NCBI GenBank assembly: GCA_011773575.1
Contig: WVXJ01000094.1
Span: 1-8,109, forward strand
DNA from: Armatimonadota bacterium
GTDB lineage: Bacteria > Armatimonadota > Hebobacteria > Hebobacterales > WVXJ01
DNA: 8,109 nt
Reading direction: 5' to 3'
Below are positions 1 to 6,694 of the stretch, piece after piece. Under the pieces are notes generated by a model. The model did no database searches and was not told where the DNA came from. It worked only from the letters and a program-made list of their open reading frames with translations. Position 1 is the first letter of the stretch. Each line of letters begins with the position of its first letter. Made by a program: the position numbers and the translations under genes.

Positions 1-54
1 GCCGGCAGGCCGACAGCCTTGTCTCCCCGACAAACCCAGCGGGCTCCTTTGAGG

Positions 55-987
55 CTATGAAGAAATGGGCGTTTCACTACTGTCTTCTTCGGAGGCGGGC
101 TCGACGTGAATCAGCACCTCGCTGCGAGGCAGAAGGGCGTGAATTTCATCTTCGAGATGATTGCATAGATCGTGCGCTTGCTCGAGTGACATCTCAGGCG
201 GGACAAGCAGATGAAAATCGATATGCCGCTGATTACCCGCCAGCCGGGTGCGCAGAGAGTGGAAGTTCACAAACCGAGAATAGTGTTTTCGGAGAAGATT
301 GACAAGTTCCTGATGTTCCTTTTCGGGCAGGCCGCGGTCAACCAGATGATGGTAAGACTGACAGGTGATGTCCCAGCCCGCGCGCAGAATCACGAGGGCT
401 ATGCCGATGGCGAGTATGCCGTCAATGTGCAATGCCCACCCCCAGGCGAATCTCTCCGCGACCGCCAAGAAGGCCATACCCGCAAACACTCCTGCCGAGG
501 TATAAACATCGGTGCGCAAATGCCAGGCGTCGGCCTCCAGGGCAATGGAATTGGTCTCCTTGGCAATGCGCATCAGCCGGCCGGAAACGATGATGTTCAC
601 GATCACCGATACAGCCATCACCAAAGCGCCGGCCAGAGGGAACTCCAGCCTGTGAGTGTCGGAGATAATACGCAGGACAGAAGAGTGTATGATGAGGCCT
701 GCCGCAACGAGGATAAGGATCCCCTCCGCCGCGCCGGAGATGGATTCGAATTTTCCATGACCGAATGGATGGGCGCGGTCAGCGGGCTTGTCTGCTGCTT
801 TGACGGAGAAAAAGGCCATGAAAGCGGCGATCAGATCCATCCCCGAGTGGAGCGCTTCGGAAAGGATGCTGACCGATCCGGTGGCAAAGGCGGTAACCAG
901 TTTCGCAATTACCAGACAGGTGTTGGAGATAATGGAGAGGAGCGCTGCTTTTGCTCTTGCTCCGGGTTTCATCGGTTCAGCAGCCAT
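55..987 (-). CDS. Cation diffusion facilitator (CDF) family metal/proton antiporter, probably Zn2+
   Basis: Inner-membrane antiporter that exports divalent metal in exchange for protons, 310 aa, close to the usual 290-310. The family pattern is complete. TM2 carries HSGMD (H47, D51) and TM5 carries HLRTD (H156, D160), together forming the transport site. The loop after TM2 has D70, H73 and H77 in HPFGHGK, matching the second metal site of E. coli YiiP. The cytoplasmic C-terminal domain keeps H243, H255, H259, H272 and H294, with E296 where YiiP has Asp. H rather than D at the first TM2 position is the pattern of Zn-selecting CDFs, so Zn2+ is inferred as main substrate; Cd2+, Fe2+ or Mn2+ are not excluded. 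The start ATG follows an AGGTG Shine-Dalgarno after a 60-base gap from argH, the longest gap in the block. The tail after HVEP is short and acidic/Ser-rich. Family call is firm, substrate is not. No functional link to arginine synthesis is visible. Confidence 0.93.
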   Translation of the reverse strand: MAAEPMKPGARAKAALLSIISNTCLVIAKLVTAFATGSVSILSEALHSGMDLIAAFMAFFSVKAADKPADRAHPFGHGKFESISGAAEGILILVAAGLIIHSSVLRIISDTHRLEFPLAGALVMAVSVIVNIIVSGRLMRIAKETNSIALEADAWHLRTDVYTSAGVFAGMAFLAVAERFAWGWALHIDGILAIGIALVILRAGWDITCQSYHHLVDRGLPEKEHQELVNLLRKHYSRFVNFHSLRTRLAGNQRHIDFHLLVPPEMSLEQAHDLCNHLEDEIHALLPRSEVLIHVEPASEEDSSETPISS

Positions 988-1047
988 TGTTCACCTGCAA
1001 TATGTATTACGACAAAGAGCAAATAAGGGAAATCAACGGCTCAGGTC

Positions 1048-2454
1048 TCAACCCTCCCGGGGAGCCTGCATGACCTGTTTTGCTTTCATGATTGCCTTGG
1101 TGACCTCTTGCGGGGCGGTTCCACCGGGCGAGGCTTTCGCCTTGACCACAGCGCCGACCTCCAGAAGCTCCTCAATATCGGCATCAAAGAGCGGAGAGAA
1201 CTTCTTCCATTCCTCCAGGCTGAGGTCAGCCAAACTCTTCTTCTTCTCCTCACAGGAGCGGACGATCTTCGCGGTCAGGCTGTGGGCCTGGCGAAATGGA
1301 ACTCTCTTCTTTGCCAGATAGTCTGCCACTTCGGTTGCGGCGAGGAAGGGGCTTGCCTTGACCGCCTCCAACATCTGTCCGGATTGGAAGGCGGCGTTCT
1401 GCAGCATCCCCGCCATCACTCCCAGAGAGCCGCATAGCGTGTTGTGAGAATCGAAGACGGCCTCTTTGTCTTCCTGGAGGTCACGATTATAGGTGAGCGG
1501 AAGGCCCTTGAGCAGTGAAACCAATCCCACCAGATGGCCCAATACTCTTCCGGCTTTCCCGTTCACCAATTCTGCGATATCGGGGTTGCGTTTCTGGGGC
1601 ATGATGGATGATCCCGTGCACCAGGCATCATCCAGGATGACGAAGCCAAACTCGGCCGATGACCAGAGAACCAGTTCACCGGCGAGTGAAGACAAATGCG
1701 ACATGCAGGTTGCTGCAACGGCGAGGAACTCGACCGCGAAATCGCGGTCTGAAACCGCGTCCATACTGTTGTCAAAGGCGCACGGGAATTCCAATTCCGC
1801 CGCGGTTAGCGCAGGGTCAATAGGGTAGGAGGTGCCGGCGAGAGCGGCCGCTCCGAGTGGAGAGACATTGATGCGGCGGCGGCAGTCGCAGACGCGGTCG
1901 CGATCACGCTGGAACTTCCAGAAATAGGCGAGTAGATGATGTGACAACAGCACCGGCTGAGCGTGCTGGCGGTGTGTATAACCGGGCAGGATCGTCTCCG
2001 TCTTCAGGTGGCTTTCCGCCTGTGCTATCAGGGCTTCCTGCAGCCTGATCAGAGACTTTCCTATTTCGTCACACGCATCGCGCAGATAGAGACGCAAATC
2101 GAGGGCCACCTGATCATTGCGGCTGCGCGCGGTATGCAAGCGACCCGCAACTTCTCCGATCTTCTCTGTCAACTTACGCTCGATCTCGGTGTGAATGTCC
2201 TCGGATTGAGGATCAAAGGGATCTTCATTGCGGTCGAGAGCGGTCTGAATATCAGTCTCAATCTGCTTCAGGCCGGCGATGATCTGCTCCGCTTCCGCTT
2301 GTGGGATAATGCCGCACTTGCCCAGCATTCCGGCGTGCGCAACCGAGCCGCGGATATCATGTTTCCACAGCCTGCGATCAAAGGGCAGAGAGGCGCTGAA
2401 TTGAAATGCCTCCTCCGACGACTCTTTCCCGAACCTGTCTCCCCAGAGTTTCAT
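1048..2454 (-). CDS. argH: Argininosuccinate lyase
   Basis: Catalyses the last step of arginine synthesis, cleaving argininosuccinate to arginine and fumarate in the cytoplasm as a homotetramer. The 468-residue length fits the family (about 455-470). The N-terminus has the typical KLWGDRF motif. HTARSRNDQV lies at 107-116 and GYTH at 158-161 includes the proposed catalytic His161. The fumarate-lyase signature GSSIMPQKRNP is at 281-291, with S283 as the expected catalytic serine. There is no C-terminal acetyltransferase extension of the kind fused to ArgH in some marine bacteria, so N-acetylglutamate synthase is not supplied here. The ATG lies 24 bases after the argG stop behind a weak GAGA Shine-Dalgarno, consistent with co-transcription and partial translational coupling. 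The only mild oddity is Arg in THRQ, where Leu or Met is common. Confidence 0.98.
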   Translation of the reverse strand: MKLWGDRFGKESSEEAFQFSASLPFDRRLWKHDIRGSVAHAGMLGKCGIIPQAEAEQIIAGLKQIETDIQTALDRNEDPFDPQSEDIHTEIERKLTEKIGEVAGRLHTARSRNDQVALDLRLYLRDACDEIGKSLIRLQEALIAQAESHLKTETILPGYTHRQHAQPVLLSHHLLAYFWKFQRDRDRVCDCRRRINVSPLGAAALAGTSYPIDPALTAAELEFPCAFDNSMDAVSDRDFAVEFLAVAATCMSHLSSLAGELVLWSSAEFGFVILDDAWCTGSSIMPQKRNPDIAELVNGKAGRVLGHLVGLVSLLKGLPLTYNRDLQEDKEAVFDSHNTLCGSLGVMAGMLQNAAFQSGQMLEAVKASPFLAATEVADYLAKKRVPFRQAHSLTAKIVRSCEEKKKSLADLSLEEWKKFSPLFDADIEELLEVGAVVKAKASPGGTAPQEVTKAIMKAKQVMQAPREG

Positions 2455-2478
2455 GTCAGATTCTCTTTGACACCAATA

Positions 2479-3714
2479 TCATTTGCCACTTTTGCGGCGT
2501 TTGCTCTGTTCCGATGCGGCCGCCACCCGCGCCGACATCCCGAAGAGTTCGATAAATCCCTTCGCGGCCTGCTGGTCGAAGCGATCTCCCACATCATAGG
2601 TGGCAAGGTCCAAACGATAGAGCGAATTGGGTGACTGCCTGCCAACAGCAGCACAATTCCCGCGGAATAACTTCATTCTCACCTTGCCGGAGATACGCTT
2701 CTGGCTGTCATCAATGAAGGCCTGGAGCGCCTCTCTGAGAGGGCTGTACCAGAGCCCATAATAGACCAGTTCGGAGTACTTCGACTCCAGAAGGGTCTTG
2801 TGATGGGCCAACTCGCGCTCCAGACACAGCCCCTCTAAATCGCGATGTGCCGACAGAAGAACGGTGGCCGCGGGACATTCGTAAACCTCGCGGGATTTTA
2901 TTCCCACCAGACGGTTCTCTATCATGTCCACTCGGCCTATGCCATGTTCGCCGGCAAGTGCGTTAAGGTTGCTTATCAGTTTCACCGGCTCCATCTTACG
3001 GCCGTCGAGGGAGACCGGCTCTCCCTGCTCGAAACCGATTTCAACATAGGCCGGTTTGGCGGGCGCTTTCTCGGGCGCGGTGGTCCAATCGTACACCTCT
3101 TCCAGCGGTTCAGCCCACGGATCCTCAAGCGGCCCCGCTTCCGCGCTTTTTCCCCACAGGTTCACGTCAAACGAGTAGGGTGAGCGCTTTGTCACCGGCA
3201 CGGGGATGCCGTTCTTCTTGGCATATTCAATTTCTTGCTCGCGGGTCATGCCCCATTCCCGGATGGGGGCGATGATCTTCATTTTTGGAAAGAGTGCTCC
3301 CCAGGTTATCTCGAATCTCACCTGGTCATTCCCCTTGCCGGTGGCGCCGTGGGCCAGCATGTGGGCACCTTCTTTGAGGGCGATGTCGCCGGTGACCTTG
3401 GCAATAAGCGGCCTCGCCAGGGCTGTGGCCAGTGGATAGCGGCCCTCGTAGATGGCGTTGGCCTTGAGAGCGGGAAGGATGAAGTCACGGGCGAATTCCT
3501 TCTTCGCATCCACCACCACAGACTTCACTGCACCTATCTTCAGGGCCTTGCGGCGAATGCCCGCGTAATCCCCTTCTTCGCCCACATCTACTGCAACGGC
3601 GATAACATCACAGCCATAATTCTGCTGCATCCAGCGTATCGCTACAGAAGTATCCAGCCCTCCGGAATAGGCCAGTACGGCCTTGCGGCTGCGTTTTGGT
3701 CTGCTTTTCTTCAT
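2479..3714 (-). CDS. argG: Argininosuccinate synthase
   Basis: ATP-dependent ligase that joins citrulline and aspartate through a citrullyl-AMP intermediate. It is 411 aa, against about 400 for the type I family. The N-type ATP pyrophosphatase P-loop AYSGGLDTS is at 15-23, and the nucleotide-binding stretch AHGATGKGNDQVRFE is at 121-135. Further family blocks, YEGRYPL and REWGMTREQEIEYA, follow in the expected order. A short basic N-terminal tail (KKSRPKRSRK) and a basic C-terminal tail (SKRRKSGK) flank the core. The ATG begins one base after the argF stop. A GAGAGG Shine-Dalgarno inside the end of argF, 8 bases before the ATG, supports this start and indicates translational coupling. Identity is very secure. 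Confidence 0.98.
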   Translation of the reverse strand: MKKSRPKRSRKAVLAYSGGLDTSVAIRWMQQNYGCDVIAVAVDVGEEGDYAGIRRKALKIGAVKSVVVDAKKEFARDFILPALKANAIYEGRYPLATALARPLIAKVTGDIALKEGAHMLAHGATGKGNDQVRFEITWGALFPKMKIIAPIREWGMTREQEIEYAKKNGIPVPVTKRSPYSFDVNLWGKSAEAGPLEDPWAEPLEEVYDWTTAPEKAPAKPAYVEIGFEQGEPVSLDGRKMEPVKLISNLNALAGEHGIGRVDMIENRLVGIKSREVYECPAATVLLSAHRDLEGLCLERELAHHKTLLESKYSELVYYGLWYSPLREALQAFIDDSQKRISGKVRMKLFRGNCAAVGRQSPNSLYRLDLATYDVGDRFDQQAAKGFIELFGMSARVAAASEQSKRRKSGK

Positions 3715-3715
3715 C

Positions 3716-4696
3716 TTACTTGCCTCTCTTCGCGGTGCGTTCTCCAGGTGGGCCCAAAATCAGTGCCAACAGAGCCTGCTGCGCCCAAAGGCGGTTTTCC
3801 GCCTCATCGAAGACCACTGACTGCGGCCCCTCGATGACCTCGTCTGTTATCTCTTCTCCTCGATGGGCCGGCAGGCAGTGCAGCACAATAGCGTCTTTCT
3901 TCGCTATGCTCAAGCGTTTTCCGTCCAGTTGAAATCCGGCGAAATCTTGTCGTCTCTTTGCAGCCTCCGCCTCCAGCCCCGCGCTGGTCCAAACATCGGC
4001 ACACAGTACATCTGCCCCGCGCGCGGCAATGTCAGGATCATTGACCACTTCCACTCCACTCTGGTGAGCGAGGGCGCGCGCCTTTTCGAGAATCTCAGGC
4101 TGTGGCTCATAGCCGGGAGGGCTTGCCACGGCAATGTCTATTCCCAGCAAAGCACAGATGAGCATCAGAGACTGGCAGACATTGAAGCCATCCCCGATGT
4201 AACCCAGTTTCAGACCCTCAAGCGCGGGCTTGTGCTCTTTCACGGTCAACATATCGGCCAGCGCCTGGCAGGGGTGCTCGCGGTCCGTCTGGGCATTTAC
4301 TATCGGAATGGAAGCCCACTGCGCGAGTTCCTCCATTACTGCATCTGAAGAGATCCTGGCGGTGACGGCCTGCACCATTCGGGAAAGGGTGCGGGCGACG
4401 TCTTTCACCGGTTCTCTCTCACCCATGCGTATATCACCTGGAGCCAGGTAGATGGCGTGGCCGCCAAGGTTCCGTATCGCCACCTCAAAAGAGACGCGCG
4501 TTCGCAGAGAGGCCTTATCGAAGACGAGCGCGAGGGTTTGCCCGACTGCGATTTGGCGCTGCGCGGCAGGCTCAAGCTTGCCCTGCTTGAAGGCCAGACC
4601 CAGTTCAAGGACGGCCTCTATCTCGTCGCCTGCAAGATTCGCAACAGACAGAAAGTCCCGGCCGAGCAGGTCAATATTTGGATCACTCTGCTTCAT
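3716..4696 (-). CDS. argF: Ornithine carbamoyltransferase
   Basis: Transfers the carbamoyl group of carbamoyl phosphate to ornithine, giving citrulline. It is 326 aa, against about 305-335 for the family. The carbamoyl-phosphate loop is SLRTR at 63-67 (STRTR in E. coli; SLRTR is a known variant). HPCQALAD at 141-148 and HCLPAHRGEEITDEV from 273 are canonical for ornithine rather than acetyl- or succinyl-ornithine enzymes. The ornithine-binding loop, normally DxxxSMG, reads DVWTSAG at 234-240, with Ala239 replacing the usual Met. The C-terminal ENRLHAQ motif reads ENRLWAQ (W304). All other blocks are intact, so a working ornithine enzyme is the best call, but acylated-ornithine specificity was considered because of the loop change. 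The ATG follows an AGAGGG Shine-Dalgarno 8 bases upstream and lies 24 bases after the small membrane gene. Confidence 0.95.
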   Translation of the reverse strand: MKQSDPNIDLLGRDFLSVANLAGDEIEAVLELGLAFKQGKLEPAAQRQIAVGQTLALVFDKASLRTRVSFEVAIRNLGGHAIYLAPGDIRMGEREPVKDVARTLSRMVQAVTARISSDAVMEELAQWASIPIVNAQTDREHPCQALADMLTVKEHKPALEGLKLGYIGDGFNVCQSLMLICALLGIDIAVASPPGYEPQPEILEKARALAHQSGVEVVNDPDIAARGADVLCADVWTSAGLEAEAAKRRQDFAGFQLDGKRLSIAKKDAIVLHCLPAHRGEEITDEVIEGPQSVVFDEAENRLWAQQALLALILGPPGERTAKRGK

Positions 4697-4720
4697 AGCA
4701 CATTCCCTCTGATCCCTGAA

Positions 4721-5077
4721 TCACTGCAGCGGATAATCCCTCATCACCTTTCGGAGAGATACAACCGCCCGCGCGAAAAGCACAATCGACATGCACAGCC
4801 CCACCAGAAACAGGGCCTGCGCCCTGAGATCAAGCCGGCCTATGCGGGCCGCAAAAGCAAGAAACTCTTCCTCCGCGCCTCTTGCCTCACTCGGGCCCAG
4901 CAGACCTGACAGTGAAGCCAAGATTACACCCACCAAGACAAAGGCGACCCATATCTCGGCCAGCAGAGCCAATATCGTCTTCTTTGGTGCTCCGGCGGCA
5001 CCCAAACGCAAGTAAAGCATGAAGGAGATCGCCGCCAGAGCCAGCCCGCAGATAATGAAAAAAGCGGTGTCCTCTAT
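4721..5077 (-). CDS. Small three-helix membrane protein of unknown function, start apparently an ATA codon
   Basis: I do not recognise a family. The reading frame is open from the argD stop (5092-5090) to a TGA at 4721-4723. The first ATG is at 5020-5018, but it sits inside an obvious hydrophobic helix and has no Shine-Dalgarno. The same frame upstream encodes EDTAFFIICGLALAAISF, which completes a membrane segment. The plausible start is the ATA at 5077-5075, seven bases after GAGG (5088-5085). That gives 118 aa with predicted helices at about 5-24, 35-60 and 86-106, a short basic loop (APKK) between the first two, and a longer charged region with a run of Glu at 69-71 between the second and third. 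It lies 12 bases after argD and 24 before argF, so it is co-transcribed. Being real is likely because of the helix pattern and tight spacing. The start is uncertain: an ATA start, a mutated ATG, or a sequencing error would all fit. Confidence 0.72.
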   Translation of the reverse strand: MEDTAFFIICGLALAAISFMLYLRLGAAGAPKKTILALLAEIWVAFVLVGVILASLSGLLGPSEARGAEEEFLAFAARIGRLDLRAQALFLVGLCMSIVLFARAVVSLRKVMRDYPLQ

Positions 5078-5084
5078 GTCTCCG

Positions 5085-5088
5085 CCTC
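5085..5088 (-). promoter_or_regulatory. Shine-Dalgarno GAGG deciding the start of the small membrane gene
   Basis: GAGG lies immediately after the argD stop, 7 bases before the ATA at 5077-5075. That spacing matches the GAGG-type sites of argD (6 bases), argF (8) and argG (8) in this window. No comparable site precedes the ATG at 5020-5018. Confidence 0.55.
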
Positions 5089-5089
5089 T

Positions 5090-6301
5090 CTAGGAGCCTG
5101 CTGCTTCTTGAAGCACACTCCCGATCACTTCTACACCCTGATCGATTTGCGAAGCGCTTATCACCGTTGCCGGAATGAGCCTGAGTATCGAATCACTCGC
5201 GGAGATTATCAGCACCCCCCGCTTGTGGCAGCCCGCCTTGACCGCGGCTGCAAGCGGCTTGGCCAGGTCAATGCCGATCATGAGCCCTTTGCCGCGCACT
5301 TCCTTTATCAGCGGCTGTTTCTCCTGCAAAGAGCGCAGTTTGTCCAGGAAATACTCGCCCATCTTACGGGCATTGTCAATCAAGCCCTCTTCTTTCAAAG
5401 CGGTGATGGCGGCCACTGCGGCGGCGGAGTTCAAGGCGGAGCCGCCGAATGTGGTGGCATGGTCGGAGGGAGTGAAGGAAGAGGCGGCCGGCTCGCGCGC
5501 CAGCATCGCCCCAATAGGCACACCTCCGGCCAGCCCTTTTGCCAAAGTCACAATATCGGGCTGGATGCCATAATGCTCGTAAGCGAAGAACTTCCCTGTT
5601 CTGCCCATGCCGGTCTGCACTTCGTCCAGGATCAGCAGCGCGTCATGGCGGCGACAGATTTCCTGTGCTCCCTCGAGATAGGACTGGGCAGCGGGATAGA
5701 CTCCGCCCTCTCCCTGAATCGGCTCAAGGATTACCGCACAAGTGGGCTCTCCGACTGCCTTCTCGAGGGCCGGCAAATCATTGAAAGGGACATGTGCGAA
5801 GCCTGGCATGAGCGGCTCGAACCCCTTATGGAATTTCGCCTGACCTGTGGCAGAGAGGGCGGCAAAGGTGCGGCCGTGAAAAGATTTCAGCGTGGAAACG
5901 ATTTCGTGTTTATGCGCGCCATGGTGTAGAAAGGCGTGCTTGCGAGCGAGTTTTATCGCCGCCTCGTTCGCCTCACTGCCGGAATTACAAAGGAAAGACC
6001 TCATGCCGCCGGAAAGATCGTAGAGCATCTGCGCCAGGCGCAGTTGTGGCTCAGTGTAAAAATCATTGGAGGTGTGAATCAGTTTCTTGACCTGGTCACA
6101 AACCGCCTCCACGACTTTCGGGTGGGAGTGGCCCAGCACCGTCACCGCGCGGCCTCCGCTGACGAGGTCGAGGTGTTCGTTGCCGTCACTGTCCCATATG
6201 AGACAACCTTGCGCCTTCTCCACTACCATCGGAAAGCGGACGGGCTTGTAAAGATTGAGAAGACATGTGGCTTCAGTTTTTTCCGCTTGTTTAAGATTCA
6301 T
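5090..6301 (-). CDS. argD: Acetylornithine aminotransferase
   Basis: PLP-dependent class III aminotransferase that converts N-acetylglutamate semialdehyde and glutamate to N-acetylornithine and 2-oxoglutarate. The 403-residue length is typical. Phosphate and cofactor contacts are visible: NSGSEANEAAIK from 106, FHGRT at 141-145, and LDEVQTGMGRTG with the pyridine-nitrogen Asp226. The Schiff-base lysine is Lys255 in TLAKGLAGG. LGHSHP at 56-61 is also typical of ArgD. Members of this group can also act on succinyldiaminopimelate in lysine synthesis or on 4-aminobutyrate. The surrounding arg genes make arginine synthesis the main role here. The ATG begins directly after the TAA of the zinc-ribbon gene with no spacer, so the two are almost certainly translationally coupled. 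The gene ends in TAG. Confidence 0.96.
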   Translation of the reverse strand: MNLKQAEKTEATCLLNLYKPVRFPMVVEKAQGCLIWDSDGNEHLDLVSGGRAVTVLGHSHPKVVEAVCDQVKKLIHTSNDFYTEPQLRLAQMLYDLSGGMRSFLCNSGSEANEAAIKLARKHAFLHHGAHKHEIVSTLKSFHGRTFAALSATGQAKFHKGFEPLMPGFAHVPFNDLPALEKAVGEPTCAVILEPIQGEGGVYPAAQSYLEGAQEICRRHDALLILDEVQTGMGRTGKFFAYEHYGIQPDIVTLAKGLAGGVPIGAMLAREPAASSFTPSDHATTFGGSALNSAAAVAAITALKEEGLIDNARKMGEYFLDKLRSLQEKQPLIKEVRGKGLMIGIDLAKPLAAAVKAGCHKRGVLIISASDSILRLIPATVISASQIDQGVEVIGSVLQEAAGS

Positions 6302-6640
6302 TTAATACTCCTCGGGGGAATTATCAGGTTCGCTTTCTTCCTCAATTGCGGCATCAATTTCGTCCTCAAAATCCTCTCCCAGTTCATCGCCAAATTCCTT
6401 GCTCATGCGCTTGGCGAATCGTTTTGCCTGGCGAGGATCGTCGAGGTCGCCGAAATCTTCATCGGCCATGTTGTCCAGCATATCTTCTTCGGATCGAGCC
6501 CGAGATACGCGGGATATTACCTTTCGATACCTCTCTGACCCGCAGCGAGGGCAAACCGGCTTTCCTTCATCGGCCACCACGCCCTTGAGCCACGAAAATC
6601 TCCGCTTACACTCTTTGCAAACATACTCATAGACTGGCAT
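6302..6640 (-). CDS. FmdB-type zinc-ribbon protein
   Basis: Small 112-residue protein starting with the MPVYEYVC motif of the FmdB/CxxC zinc-ribbon family. Two CxxC pairs (C8/C11 and C30/C33) should bind one Zn2+. The zinc-ribbon half ends near residue 42 and is followed by a long, highly acidic tail (about 50-112) containing DDPRQAKRFAKRMSKE and a run of Asp/Glu. This is a recognised longer form of the family. Family members are often annotated as putative regulators after FmdB of methylotrophs, but the function is not established for most, and DNA or RNA binding here is only inference. The gene starts 54 bases after argB and its stop abuts the argD ATG, so it is part of the arg transcription unit. 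The start is well supported because the family always begins MPxYEY. Confidence 0.9.
   Translation of the reverse strand: MPVYEYVCKECKRRFSWLKGVVADEGKPVCPRCGSERYRKVISRVSRARSEEDMLDNMADEDFGDLDDPRQAKRFAKRMSKEFGDELGEDFEDEIDAAIEEESEPDNSPEEY
6308..6313 (-). promoter_or_regulatory. Strong Shine-Dalgarno GAGGAG for argD inside the zinc-ribbon gene
   Basis: GAGGAG ends six bases before the argD ATG and lies within the last codons of the zinc-ribbon gene. Ribosomes finishing that gene stop at TAA right next to the argD start, an arrangement favouring coupled translation of the two genes. Confidence 0.75.
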
Positions 6641-6694
6641 TTTCGTTCATCCGTACGAGGACTTGTGATGTGCCGGGGGGTGTTTTCAGTCCGT

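Noticed and set aside
1..33. Two small inverted repeats (1-14 and 19-33) after the CDF stop, considered as a terminator
   Set aside because: Stems are only five pairs each, one with a G-T pair, and no T-run follows on the minus strand within the window.
211..1026. Long plus-strand frame opposite the CDF gene
   Set aside because: It is antisense to a gene with full family motifs, its translation has no recognisable domain, and such frames are common opposite GC-rich genes.
988..1047. Possible promoter for the CDF gene in the 60-base gap after argH
   Set aside because: TTGATT and TAATAC are present but 21 bases apart, too far for a standard sigma-70 promoter, and other pairings are no better.
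3716..4696. ArgF as an acetylornithine or succinylornithine carbamoyltransferase
   Set aside because: HPCQ and HCLPAHRGEE match ordinary ornithine enzymes; the loop change alone is not enough to rename it, so it is kept only as a finding.
5090..5092. TAG between argD and the small membrane gene as a recoded or read-through codon
   Set aside because: TAG also ends the CDF gene and the membrane gene before argB, and ArgD is already full length at this point.
5108..5929. Long plus-strand frame opposite argD
   Set aside because: The complementary strand encodes a complete aminotransferase; the plus-strand translation is low in any family signal.
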